DNA from: Neoalteromonas flava
GTDB taxonomy: Bacteria; Pseudomonadota; Gammaproteobacteria; Enterobacterales; Alteromonadaceae
Reading direction: 5' to 3'
NCBI RefSeq assembly: GCF_002807685.1
Contig: NZ_PEAX01000003.1
Span: 372,001-436,000, forward strand
DNA length: 64,000 nt
A program made the translations under genes and the position numbers. Below the pieces are notes generated by a model. The model did no database searches. It was not told the origin of the DNA and worked only from the letters and a program-made list of their open reading frames with translations. Below are positions 8,078 through 16,792 of this stretch, one piece after another; the stretch's first letter is position 1; the number at the start of each line of letters is the position of its first letter.

Positions 8078-10447
8078 ATGGCTAAAGTAAATACACATCA
8101 AGAGTTACTCTCTCGGATTGAAGAGTTAGAACAGCAGAATCAGGAATTACGCAACGAGCAACTTATCTACCAAACGTTATTCAACAACACTCTTCATGAA
8201 ATCCATCGCTGGAAACTGGTCAGGGATCCGGAAGGCAATATCCAAACTTGGCGTTTGCAAGATGCGAATTCGATCGCATTGCTAAATTGGTCTAAAAAGC
8301 GTGAAGATGTAATCGGCAAGACTACAGATGAAATTTTCCCTGCAGCCAATGCGACAACATTATTCATGCCAGTTGTGCAGCAAATCTTTGCAACCGGTAA
8401 AGCACACCTCTGGGAAGAATACTTTGCCGCCACCGATCAAACCCTAATGATGAACAGTGTGCCGATTGGTGACACCTTTATCAGTACTGGTTTTGATATC
8501 TCAGATCTAAAGCGCGCTCAAAGTAAACTTGAAGAAGCTAATTTGCGCCTAACCGAAGCGGTTAAAGCCGGTCGAGTAGGGATATGGGACTGGAATGTGC
8601 GCGAAGACAAATTGGTATGGGATGCCTTGATGTATGAAATATATGGGGTTAAAAATGATGCTGGTAAAAGCACGGTGAGATTGTGGGAAAATGCGTTGCA
8701 TCCGGAAGATAAAGATTATGCTCTTCAGTCTCTTAATGAAGCTTTGCGAGGTGGTAAGTCATACGATATTGAATTTAGGATAGTGCGGCCCAATGGGCAA
8801 GTGCGTTACATCAAAGGAGATGCAAAAGTAATCAAAGACGCTGAAAATCGGCCGATTCGTATGCTTGGTACAAATATGGATATTACCGCGCGTCGCGCGG
8901 CTGAGATGGCGGTGGTGGCATTAGAAAAACGCAATCAGGCATTGTTGGACCATTCTCCCGTATGTCACAAAATTGTCGATTTAGATTTTAATTTGCGCTA
9001 CATGAATGCCAACGGTTTTAGAATGTTGGGGCTTGAAATTAATGAAGAGCGTTTCGGTCGGCCCTATCCATTTAGCTTTTTCCCTGACGAAGCTAAAGTT
9101 GAAATGGTTAAAAACTTAAAAGCGGTGGTTGATTCCCATAAAACAGTTTCCTTTGAGTCTTTGGCTAAAAATGCACACGGAAACGATGCTTGGTTGTTTC
9201 ATACAATCATCCCAGTGTTAAAAGAGGATGGCAAAACCTTAGATTACTTAACGGTTGTAACCGCAGACATCACAGAACAGAAATCCGTGCAAGAGCAATT
9301 GATACATCGAGAGAAAATGGATGCTTTAGGCGCACTAGCTGGCGGTGTGGCGCATGATTTTAATAATCAATTGGTTAGTATTTTAGGCTATGCAGAACTT
9401 ATCGAGCGTATTAGCAGTGAACCGACTACAACGAATTATGCGAGGAAAATAATTACCGGAGCAGAGCGCTCCAGTCATCTGATTAAACAAATGTTGGCCT
9501 ATTCGCGCAAACATCAGTTGCAAAGAGAAAATGTTGATATGCACCGCGAAATTGAGGAGGTCATAGACTTTATTTCGCATTCAATTGACAAGCGGATTTG
9601 TATATCAACACAGCTTAATGCATCTGAACACTTGGTGTTGGCAGATAAATCGCAAATTCAGAGTGCTCTATTAAATTTATGCTTAAACGCATGTGCAGCA
9701 ATGAAAAACGGCGGTAATTTGCAATTAATAACTTGCAACAAGACGCGAGATGAAGATTTGATTTTGCAAAACGAAACGGATGGTCAGTTTGAACAATTTA
9801 TTAAAGTCAGTGTTATAGATGAAGGTCACGGTATTTCTAATCAGAATTTAAAGCGTATTTTCGAACCCTTTTTCACCACTAAATCTGAAGGCGAGGGTTC
9901 TGGCATGGGGCTCGCATCAGTATACGGTACAGTTAAGTCGCACCAAGGCTGCATCGAGGTTTTTAGTGAGGAAGACCACGGGGCGACTTTCAATATATAT
10001 TTGCCAGTGGGCAAGACTTGTAATAACAACATTAGCGATGAGAATTACAGCACAGAATCCAATGTGAGCGTTTCAGATAATCAACACTCGATCCTTTTGG
10101 TAGATGATGAAACGTCGATTTGTGACTTGTGTAATGAGCTATTAACGGCGATTGGCTATTTAGTTACTGTTGCAAATAATGGTAAGGAGGCGGTCGAGCA
10201 ATATCAAAAAGCAGCAGGGGCTTTTGATTTGGTGATCCTAGACCTTTCGATGCCAATTATGAGTGGCAGAGATGCCTATTCCGAAATGCGAAAAATCAAT
10301 CCTGATATTAAGGTGATCTTTTTCTCTGGTTACGACAAAGGGCAGTCTTCTGATTTACTCAAATTTAGTCAACAGCATTTGCGGTTCATTGAAAAGCCTT
10401 TTAATCTCAATAAGTTACTTGCTAATGTGAGGGAGTTGGTAATTTAG
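8078..10447 (+). CDS. PAS-domain hybrid sensor histidine kinase with C-terminal receiver
   Basis: 789 residues, soluble (no membrane helix seen). Order: short coiled coil (6-30), three PAS domains (roughly 30-145, 155-275 and 285-405), HisKA with GGVAHDFNNQLVSILGY and the phospho-accepting His426, HATPase with SEGEGSGMGLASVYG, and a receiver domain from about 675 with ILLVDDE, phospho-acceptor Asp722 (VILDLSMP) and Lys in FIEKPF. The HDFNN box is that of the NtrB/AtoS-like group. No separate response regulator gene lies beside it, so its output partner is unknown. It ends about 60 bases before the left island boundary and is the last core gene on that side. Confidence 0.92.
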   Translation: MAKVNTHQELLSRIEELEQQNQELRNEQLIYQTLFNNTLHEIHRWKLVRDPEGNIQTWRLQDANSIALLNWSKKREDVIGKTTDEIFPAANATTLFMPVVQQIFATGKAHLWEEYFAATDQTLMMNSVPIGDTFISTGFDISDLKRAQSKLEEANLRLTEAVKAGRVGIWDWNVREDKLVWDALMYEIYGVKNDAGKSTVRLWENALHPEDKDYALQSLNEALRGGKSYDIEFRIVRPNGQVRYIKGDAKVIKDAENRPIRMLGTNMDITARRAAEMAVVALEKRNQALLDHSPVCHKIVDLDFNLRYMNANGFRMLGLEINEERFGRPYPFSFFPDEAKVEMVKNLKAVVDSHKTVSFESLAKNAHGNDAWLFHTIIPVLKEDGKTLDYLTVVTADITEQKSVQEQLIHREKMDALGALAGGVAHDFNNQLVSILGYAELIERISSEPTTTNYARKIITGAERSSHLIKQMLAYSRKHQLQRENVDMHREIEEVIDFISHSIDKRICISTQLNASEHLVLADKSQIQSALLNLCLNACAAMKNGGNLQLITCNKTRDEDLILQNETDGQFEQFIKVSVIDEGHGISNQNLKRIFEPFFTTKSEGEGSGMGLASVYGTVKSHQGCIEVFSEEDHGATFNIYLPVGKTCNNNISDENYSTESNVSVSDNQHSILLVDDETSICDLCNELLTAIGYLVTVANNGKEAVEQYQKAAGAFDLVILDLSMPIMSGRDAYSEMRKINPDIKVIFFSGYDKGQSSDLLKFSQQHLRFIEKPFNLNKLLANVRELVI

Positions 10448-10510
10448 GTGCATTTATGGGTAAAAGTAGCCTCGTTACCCACTGTACTATCTAATATTTG
10501 ATGTTGTATG

Positions 10511-10567
10511 ACCCTCTGTTTTCAGAGGGTTAATCTAGAAAGTGGTGGAGCTGGCGGGATGTGACAC
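10511..10567. repeat. Left attachment repeat of the ssrA island
   Basis: This stretch repeats the 3' end and terminator of ssrA found at 23571-23621: CCCTCTG..CAGAGGG, TTAATCTAGAA, then GTGGTGGAGCTGGCGGGAT, with a few differences. Past GGGAT the two copies diverge (GTGACAC here, TTGAACC in ssrA). The space 10448-10822 otherwise holds the paired repeats at 10641 and an inverted repeat ACATAC/GTATGT at 10744-10758 before the next gene. Confidence 0.9.
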
Positions 10568-10640
10568 TTAGTTAGTTCGCTCAAAATATACGTCAAATAT
10601 AGCGTTGCCAGCAGGTTTATCAATGTCTTTATCAACAAAA

Positions 10641-10663
10641 GTGTGACACTAGAGTGTGACACT
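10641..10663. repeat. Paired GTGTGACACT repeats near the left island end
   Basis: Two direct copies of GTGTGACACT at 10641-10650 and 10654-10663. The same nonamer GTGTGACAC occurs twice at the other end of the island (23517-23525, 23530-23538), and TGTGACAC directly abuts the left and middle junctions. The distribution fits arm-type binding sites of the island integrase or its excision factor; this is inference. Confidence 0.6.
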
Positions 10664-10822
10664 TTTGAATTCACTTTCGGTTTGCGATAATCAAAACGAA
10701 ATTGCCAAAATCGCTAGGGTTTTCCAATGTTTGTCAAACGGTTACATACGTTGTATGTTTAACCAGTGAAATAATAAGCAAATCTATCACGTCACTTAAG
10801 CAATGATTTTCAAGGAGCGAAT

Positions 10823-12664
10823 ATGAAACTTGCCAATATCCTCAGCATCGTAAACCAAGTTGAAAAGTCCAAATTTATTAACGGAATCGATCGTATCTGC
10901 TCTGACGCGATGAAGTCAGATTCAAAATTAGCTGCCCGAGTAAACAAACTGGATGGGCAGATAAAAAACGCCACAAGCAATGACATCACGCAACTTTTCG
11001 ATTTAGTCCGACCTTATTTTGCACAATCAGTGCGTGACCAACTGGCAATGCTCGGTGCCAGAGCTACTTTATTGACAAACATCATGAGTAGAGATGGGAA
11101 CTGTATTGCACGAATTAATTGGCTAGAAACGCTTTACACAAAGGAATGGAGAGCAATCGACAACCGAGGTAAAGAGTTAAAGTCGACTTTGGAAGATGTG
11201 CAAGATGACGTGTTCGATGATGCCAAGCGCATGCATATATACCGAGCTTGTTTAGAAGAGGCATTCACAAATGATCAGAAAATTAATCGTGAAGCAAAGA
11301 TTACCGACGATGAGCGTGGCATATTGAATGTACTTGCAAAGCAACTTGACATATCTGCTGATGATCAAGCTGCAATCGAACATCTAAGTGATCCGATTCC
11401 CAGAGATGGAGTGGCGGACGCGATAAATGCGTTACGGGAAATTGGCTTAATATTTGTTAGCAAAAAACGACATACGGTATATGTCGCTGATGAAATCGTT
11501 TCACTATTGCATGATATTCAAGGCAAAGAAATCGCTGACAAGCATTCGTTGCGAATACTGCGAACGCTTTCAGATGCTGAACTATCTGTGATTCTTAAAA
11601 ACCACAGGAAGCCAATCAGAGGTGTCGAACGCGCGGATAAAATTAAAAACATCCTGAAAATGGGTATCAGCACGACGCAGTTACTCACCATTGACTTGTA
11701 TTCGTCGGACACAAATATTAGTGACAGAAAAGAGCGCCTCAAACAGTTAATTGCAGACCTGAATCTTCCACTTGATAAACTAGGCACTACGTTAGACGAG
11801 AGGTGTGAGTTGATCATAGAGGCCTTGAATACTTGCAGTGAAGCTGAATTTAATGCGTTAAGCGCAACAGGATTCAAGGAACTGTTTGCTTCATTACAGA
11901 AACATTTCTCGACGCTGCCGAAGGTGTTGAAGCAAGAGTTTGAGCTTGAAGATCAAGATGAGTTAGACGTTGAAAAGTTAAGATCATTAAGTATTACACC
12001 TCACGATATTTTGTTTATGTTAAGCAATGACGACATAAAGCTAGTATCTGAAAGCATGGGGTTATCAAGACGCGGTAACACAAGGCTCAATATTTTGAAT
12101 AGCTTTGCTGATGCAACGGATAAGTTGATCGAAAATTATGGCTCTCTCGCCCGCAGAGACCTGAATGCTCTCAAACAAGAAAATATCGATATTGCAGAAG
12201 CTGATTTGGGTTTGAAATTTGAAGAGGTGACAAAAGCGATATTCGAGCAGCTTGGATTGGATGTTGACGAAGACCTTAGAAGGTCGATAAACACAGCCAA
12301 GGATAAGGCTGATGTCATAATCTCACTCAGTGAAGATGATGTGATTGTTGGAGAAGCAAAGACTTGCAAAAACGGCGATTTTGCCAAGTATAGCTCCACA
12401 TCAAGACAGGTTAAGGCTTACGTATCTCGCTGTGAGAGTCAGGGTAAGCGGGTGGCACAAGTACTAATCGTTGCACCAACATTTTCGGATGATTTTGTTG
12501 AATCAGCTGAGATGGATACAGAGGTCAATATTTCTATGCTGGAAGCAGACGGACTTAAGAAGATATTGGACGCGTATAGGGCTCGTCGAAATCCTAAGTT
12601 TTCTGCGAAGCTGTTCACGAAAGGTGGCTTGTTAAAAGCGGATTTGATAGCTAAAAATATTTAA
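10823..12664 (+). CDS. Large protein with C-terminal PD-(D/E)XK nuclease domain; candidate single-gene defence protein
   Basis: 613 residues, no membrane segments. Strong ribosome site AAGGAG seven to eight bases before the ATG. The C-terminal part (about 455-560) has the order of a restriction-like nuclease: Glu467/468 in LKFEEVTKAIF, Asp497 in DKADVIISL, and Glu511-Ala-Lys513 in VGEAKT, followed by a helix with SRQVKAYVSRC. The N-terminal 450 residues are helical; EITDDERGILNVLAKQL-like text near 160-185 recalls a TerB-type helical module, and the middle looks like repeated helical units. It is the only gene between the left junction (10548) and the middle one (12697). Role in defence is inferred from domain and location; I know no exact family name. 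Confidence 0.72.
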   Translation: MKLANILSIVNQVEKSKFINGIDRICSDAMKSDSKLAARVNKLDGQIKNATSNDITQLFDLVRPYFAQSVRDQLAMLGARATLLTNIMSRDGNCIARINWLETLYTKEWRAIDNRGKELKSTLEDVQDDVFDDAKRMHIYRACLEEAFTNDQKINREAKITDDERGILNVLAKQLDISADDQAAIEHLSDPIPRDGVADAINALREIGLIFVSKKRHTVYVADEIVSLLHDIQGKEIADKHSLRILRTLSDAELSVILKNHRKPIRGVERADKIKNILKMGISTTQLLTIDLYSSDTNISDRKERLKQLIADLNLPLDKLGTTLDERCELIIEALNTCSEAEFNALSATGFKELFASLQKHFSTLPKVLKQEFELEDQDELDVEKLRSLSITPHDILFMLSNDDIKLVSESMGLSRRGNTRLNILNSFADATDKLIENYGSLARRDLNALKQENIDIAEADLGLKFEEVTKAIFEQLGLDVDEDLRRSINTAKDKADVIISLSEDDVIVGEAKTCKNGDFAKYSSTSRQVKAYVSRCESQGKRVAQVLIVAPTFSDDFVESAEMDTEVNISMLEADGLKKILDAYRARRNPKFSAKLFTKGGLLKADLIAKNI

Positions 12665-12696
12665 TCTAAATAGGTGCCTTTTCTATTGGCTTTTAT

Positions 12697-12716
12697 GAGC
12701 TGGCGGGATGTGACAC
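12697..12716. repeat. Internal copy of the island junction sequence
   Basis: GAGCTGGCGGGATGTGACAC, identical over 20 bases to 10548-10567. The motif CCAGCAGG follows 37 bases later here and 41 bases later at the left end, so the similarity extends loosely beyond the core. It reads as the left end of a second element inserted in tandem at the same ssrA site. Confidence 0.8.
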
Positions 12717-12807
12717 GTTGTCGTTTCAACTTATTTTAAATCAGTTGGTTATCCAGCAGGCTTTGTGGCCTCTTGTAATCTACGGTTTGCTGATTTACCC
12801 TAATCGA

Positions 12808-12983
12808 ACTCTTTAGCGTTTTGGACTTGTTGACTTCCAAAAGTGTCAATATACGTCTTGTCTGGCGTTTCGCCAGACACTAATTTATTGGGTACATTTA
12901 GGGTTGCGAAAGATACTTTTCTCACGATCCTTCGTCCCTCACGAGCGTGAGAAAACTATCTTTCGCTTCCGACAGTAAAGAGT
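12808..12983 (+). ncRNA. Retron msr-msd non-coding RNA
   Basis: Located just before the effector and reverse transcriptase genes. The a1/a2 inverted repeat is ACTCTTTA (12808-12815) with TAAAGAGT (12976-12983). The a1 arm is followed at once by GCG, giving the TTAGC context in which retrons place the branching guanosine (12816). The msr part has two stems: TTTTGGA/TCCAAAA (12819-12842) and a perfect 9-base stem TGTCTGGCG/CGCCAGACA with loop TTT (12859-12879). The msd part is one long hairpin, 21 bases each arm (12906-12926 and 12946-12966) with a single C-C mismatch and a 19-base loop. Length about 176 bases, right for the class. Exact RNA and DNA ends are not known. Confidence 0.85.
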
Positions 12984-13027
12984 GAAATGCGGGCTTGAAC
13001 CGTATGTTTAGGGAACGTTGGTATTAA

Positions 13028-13999
13028 ATGGATAAAGACTTTGAAAACGCAGTAATTGATGAGTTTGGCAAACTTCGTTGGCAACGTTTCAAAGTCAATC
13101 ATATTAAGTCTCACATTTTCATGTGTGGCGGAGAAGTTGATGGTGGAAAAGCTATTCCGCCAAGCTTGAGAGATAGATTGTGCAGTTTCTCGTCAGTACA
13201 AGAAAACAAATCTGTTTTTAACGCTACTATTCTGGCTGAATCTTTTAAAGATTACTTCAAAGAAAATATTTTTAACAACCTGTTAATGTTTGAAGACGCT
13301 ATAGCAAGTATATCGTCTGTTATTTTGATTTTTCTTGAAAGTCCAGGCTCACTAGTAGAATTTGGAATGTTTGCTAGTAGGCCAGAATTCTATCAAAAGC
13401 TAATTATAGTAGCACCGCACCAGGATATTCAGAAAGAAGATTCATTTATATTTCTTGGTCCACTAGAACATATCAAAAAACACAGCGAATCTTCAGTTCT
13501 AGTTTATCCATGGCCAGACAATAAAATAGCAAAGTATGACAATGAGCATTTACAAGACCTATACGATCACGTTAATAGCAAGTTACAGAGCATACCTAAA
13601 CAAAGTAAGTTTAATAAAGACGAGTCGGGACATATGTCCCATTTGGTTTATGAAATTGTAAGACTTTCATATCCGATTTTATTCGGAGAAATAGAAATGG
13701 CTTTAATGGCTTTAGATCTGGAACAGGATCAGACGCAAGTAAGGCGTCATTTATACATGCTTGAAAAGCTTAATTTTATTGCTAAATTTATTTACGGTAC
13801 TTACACGTTTTACTACCCATTGCTCGATGCGCGCAAAGCAATTCAGTTTGGAAAAGATAAAAACGATAGGATTTTAGATTCACTGACAATTCAGATGAGC
13901 ATAAACCAGTCTTATGTTCTCAATGAAACAGATCAGGCTAGGAAACGTCGTACAGCAAAAAAAGAAATCCGAAAGTTACTTGTGGAGCAACAAAAATGA
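13028..13999 (+). CDS. Retron effector: nucleoside deoxyribosyltransferase-like domain plus winged helix
   Basis: 323 residues. The N-terminal half has a Rossmann-like nucleotide-base fold: HIFMCGGE (29-36) and ILIFLESPGSLVEFGMF, with Glu104 in ESPGS and Glu111 in VEFG, the signature of nucleoside deoxyribosyltransferase-like toxins found in type II-A retrons (the Ec86 and St85 groups). The last 110 residues look like a winged-helix domain (YEIVRLSYPILFGEIE, then QVRRHLYMLEKLNFI). It sits between the msr-msd RNA and the reverse transcriptase and overlaps the latter by four bases (ATGA). By analogy the RNA-DNA hybrid and reverse transcriptase hold it inactive until phage infection disturbs the complex, and it then attacks nucleotides or similar targets. 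Ribosome site is weak. Confidence 0.86.
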   Translation: MDKDFENAVIDEFGKLRWQRFKVNHIKSHIFMCGGEVDGGKAIPPSLRDRLCSFSSVQENKSVFNATILAESFKDYFKENIFNNLLMFEDAIASISSVILIFLESPGSLVEFGMFASRPEFYQKLIIVAPHQDIQKEDSFIFLGPLEHIKKHSESSVLVYPWPDNKIAKYDNEHLQDLYDHVNSKLQSIPKQSKFNKDESGHMSHLVYEIVRLSYPILFGEIEMALMALDLEQDQTQVRRHLYMLEKLNFIAKFIYGTYTFYYPLLDARKAIQFGKDKNDRILDSLTIQMSINQSYVLNETDQARKRRTAKKEIRKLLVEQQK

Positions 14000-14934
14000 G
14001 TATTTTTGATTCAATTGTTGACTCACTCTGCACGTCACCAGAACATTTAAGAAATTTTGCTGCTACATCTCCATACCGCTATAAGGTGTATGACATACCT
14101 AAGCGTTCAGGGAGTGGTAAGAGAAAGATTGCACATCCAGCGAAACAATTAAAATACATACAAAGACTAGCCGTGCATGAACTAGAAAAGTTTTTTACAC
14201 CGCATGAGTCTGCTTTTGCGTATGTTAAAGGTAAAAGTATAAGAGATAATGCCAAAGTCCATGTTCGAAACGAGTATTTACTGAAAATGGACTTTAAAGA
14301 TTTTTTCCCCAGCATTACGCCAGAATTGTTTTTCGCGCAGGTAGAAAAGCTAGGTACAACGTTTTGCGACGAAGATAAAGTGTTTTTGTCAAACATACTA
14401 TTTTACAAGCTGCGGAGTTACAGCAAATTAAGGTTGAGTATAGGGGCGCCAAGTTCGCCATTTGTATCCAATATAGTGATGCGGGAGTTTGACATAAAGA
14501 TTTCTGAATTTTGCAAAACTAAAAGCATTGCTTATTCAAGGTACGCAGATGACTTATGTTTCTCTACCAATATTTCTGGTTTATTGTTTGAATTACCCAA
14601 ATTAGTGACTAAGACTTTAAAATCTAATGGCTATGCTGAGCTAAAAATGAATCGTTCTAAAACAGTGTATTCTTCTAAAGGCCACAATCGACATGTAACA
14701 GGTGTCACTTTATCAAATGACGAAAAGTTGTCAGTAGGCAGATCTAAAAAGCGAGAGACTATTGCTAGGGTTCATCATTATTTGAACGGGAGATTAACAC
14801 CTGAACAGGTGGAATCATTGCAAGGCTACTTGTCTTTCGTTTTTCACATAGAGCCTGAGTTTAAAATTAGATTGCATAAGAAATACGGAAATGAAGCAAT
14901 TGAGATGCTTCTATCCGAAAGAAAAATTGATTAG
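13996..14934 (+). CDS. Retron reverse transcriptase
   Basis: 312 residues, the usual retron size. Visible features: NAKVH (85-89), the retron NAxxH element; catalytic Asp99 in KMDFKDFF; SIGAPSSPFVSNIV (motif with the conserved SP); YADD (183-186) with its two catalytic Asp; and VTG (234-236), the second retron-specific element. The ATG overlaps the effector stop, so the pair is co-translated, and the msr-msd RNA lies upstream, giving the RNA-effector-RT order of type II-A retrons. It copies the msd part of the RNA into branched single-stranded DNA. The gene is A+T rich compared with core genes, in keeping with transfer. Confidence 0.94.
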   Translation: MSIFDSIVDSLCTSPEHLRNFAATSPYRYKVYDIPKRSGSGKRKIAHPAKQLKYIQRLAVHELEKFFTPHESAFAYVKGKSIRDNAKVHVRNEYLLKMDFKDFFPSITPELFFAQVEKLGTTFCDEDKVFLSNILFYKLRSYSKLRLSIGAPSSPFVSNIVMREFDIKISEFCKTKSIAYSRYADDLCFSTNISGLLFELPKLVTKTLKSNGYAELKMNRSKTVYSSKGHNRHVTGVTLSNDEKLSVGRSKKRETIARVHHYLNGRLTPEQVESLQGYLSFVFHIEPEFKIRLHKKYGNEAIEMLLSERKID

Positions 14935-14953
14935 ATGATTTAACTTTGATCGT

Positions 14954-15637
14954 TCATAAAAGACTATTTGATTTTTGGTTAGTAACTCTTATTGATATAT
15001 TTTTGACCGATTGAGCATGAAACAAGCCACCATGTCTAGTTCTCACACCGATTTGATTTAGTTTGTCTGCTACTTTTCTTAGTGAGTACCCGGACGTCAA
15101 CATTGGCTCAATTATCGGCCACAGTTGAACTGCAAATTTGTTTGCCTGAACGCGTGAAGATTCATTTCGTTGATTTGTCAAATCTCGTAAGCCCCCAAGC
15201 TTTGCACCTTTCATTTTTTTCTCCGCTAATGCAGCTTTTGTACGTAAACTTATGAAATCACGTTCTTGCTCAGCTAAGGCTGCGTAGATGTGCAATTGAA
15301 ACTTGTCGGCGTTGGGCATTGAAGCCACTCTGAAATTGAGCTGTTTATCTTCCAGCAAGGAGGCAATGAAGGATACCTTGCGGCTAAGGCGGTCAAGTTT
15401 TGATACAAGCAATGTAGCTCCACTTTTCTTGGCATGCAATATAGCCTCTGTGAGCTTCTCTCGCGATGAATCGCTACCACTATGCACGTCAGTATATTCA
15501 GCTATAACAGAGGCCTCTGAGGTGGCATTCTGAGTGAATAATGCTATATCACGACGCTGCGCTTGAAGGCCTAGTCCAGATCTGCCTTGCTCCTTCGTAC
15601 TTACCCTCAAATAAGCTACATATGTTTCCATTGACAT
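14954..15637 (-). CDS. Serine recombinase of the resolvase/invertase family
   Basis: 227 residues. The N-terminus has YLRVSTKEQG with nucleophile Ser13, then SKLDRLSRKV with the catalytic Arg pair region, and EQERDFISLRTKAAL (E helix). The C-terminal part GYSLRKVADKLNQIG..TRHG is the helix-turn-helix typical of these enzymes. An ATG two codons downstream (15631), at better distance from GAGAG, may be the true start. It is convergent with the reverse transcriptase gene (20 bases apart) and divergent from the replication-like gene. Possible jobs: resolving multimers of the excised element or inversion. No repeated crossover sites were found around it. Confidence 0.9.
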   Translation of the reverse strand: MSMETYVAYLRVSTKEQGRSGLGLQAQRRDIALFTQNATSEASVIAEYTDVHSGSDSSREKLTEAILHAKKSGATLLVSKLDRLSRKVSFIASLLEDKQLNFRVASMPNADKFQLHIYAALAEQERDFISLRTKAALAEKKMKGAKLGGLRDLTNQRNESSRVQANKFAVQLWPIIEPMLTSGYSLRKVADKLNQIGVRTRHGGLFHAQSVKNISIRVTNQKSNSLL

Positions 15638-15757
15638 ACTCTCTCTGTAAAAAATAACAACGGTGGTTGTGCTTTTTACATCGTAGGAAATTGGCGTTGT
15701 TTTGTCGGGTGATTTTTGTAAAACTCCGACGAAGTGTTATACGTAAGGACGAATCTA

Positions 15758-16792
15758 TTGTCAGCTACAGCTACTATATCTCGTGGTTTAGCGTTAGATG
15801 ACGCGATCTTTGGGACAATGAGTCGAGTACCCTATATAAACCCATATTACAAAGGGTACCAATTGATCAATGATGATCAGTTTAAAGCTATAACAGATAA
15901 ACGCTTTTTATATAAAACGCTTACTGTTGATGAAAGGCTGGGTCACTGCGTCAATTTCGCGTTGAGAGCTTATATGAAGGTCTTACTAGACTATGCTGAT
16001 AAGCAAGCCGATCTGACTGTGCAGTGTATCACAATTCGACTCGGAGACGAAACTGTAGAGAAGCTTAAGGCTATTGACGCTGCCTTCCAATCAGAGGAAC
16101 GCGTTGATAAACCCATAGAGTACCTTGGGCGAAAACTGCGTGAGAGAGTTTTCAAGAAAGTGAAAGCAACTCATTACTGGTTTGTCGTAGAAAAAAGTGA
16201 AGAGGAAGCAGATCACATACACATTTTAGTGGCGCTACCCAATGGCAGTGAATCAACTACTCGAGAGTTGTTAAAGAGTGTGTTTGGTACTGGTGATGCG
16301 GGAAGCTCATTACTAAAACCGTCAAGCATCGCGATTACCAATACCTATACTCGGGAGCTATATCTGAAGTATATAGGTGACGATGAAGGGCAACTGCGTG
16401 AGCTAGATGCTGAGTTACTGGCGAATCCATTGTGGAGCAAAGTTGAAAAGAAAACTGCTGCAGGGAAAGTCGTGAAATATGAGGGCGTAGAGAGTCACGG
16501 AATCGATATTGGGATCGCTGATTACTTAGCAAAAGGAACAGGCAACAATCTGTTTGAATCAAGTAGGTATAATTTCAGTGTTTCTTCAGCGTTGAGGAAA
16601 GAGTCTGCTCAATTGATTGAAGAACAATTGGAGTTAAATAAAGCATTGAAACGTAAGTGGAAGTCGCGACCCACTGCGGAAGATGTAGCCGCTAGAGTCA
16701 GGGAAATTGAAGAAGCAGCTCGCGAGGCAAGAGAGCGAACAGTGGAACGGAATCGATTGAGAAGGATCAAGCGCGGGTTGTCAGTAAAGTAA
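15758..16792 (+). CDS. Putative HUH-type (rolling-circle replication-like) endonuclease
   Basis: I start at the TTG at 15758, eight bases after AAGGA; an in-frame GTG at 15734 lacks such a site. The product is about 344 residues. A His-X-His motif occurs in ADHIHILVAL (His153, His155), preceded by THYWFVVEKSEEE as in inovirus Gp2-like and other Rep proteins. A tyrosine in IADYLAKG (Tyr256) with a downstream Lys is in the right place for the nicking residue. The C-terminus is a charged, Arg/Glu-rich coiled coil. Filamentous phages and their satellites use such proteins for rolling-circle replication, which would fit an excised element, but no structural phage genes are present. Assignment rests on motifs only. 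Confidence 0.5.
   Translation: MSATATISRGLALDDAIFGTMSRVPYINPYYKGYQLINDDQFKAITDKRFLYKTLTVDERLGHCVNFALRAYMKVLLDYADKQADLTVQCITIRLGDETVEKLKAIDAAFQSEERVDKPIEYLGRKLRERVFKKVKATHYWFVVEKSEEEADHIHILVALPNGSESTTRELLKSVFGTGDAGSSLLKPSSIAITNTYTRELYLKYIGDDEGQLRELDAELLANPLWSKVEKKTAAGKVVKYEGVESHGIDIGIADYLAKGTGNNLFESSRYNFSVSSALRKESAQLIEEQLELNKALKRKWKSRPTAEDVAARVREIEEAAREARERTVERNRLRRIKRGLSVK

Noticed and set aside
12906-12966. Rho-independent terminator after the nuclease gene
   Set aside because: The 21-base stem has a 19-base loop and no T-run; with a1/a2 arms and the adjacent reverse transcriptase it is the retron msd stem.
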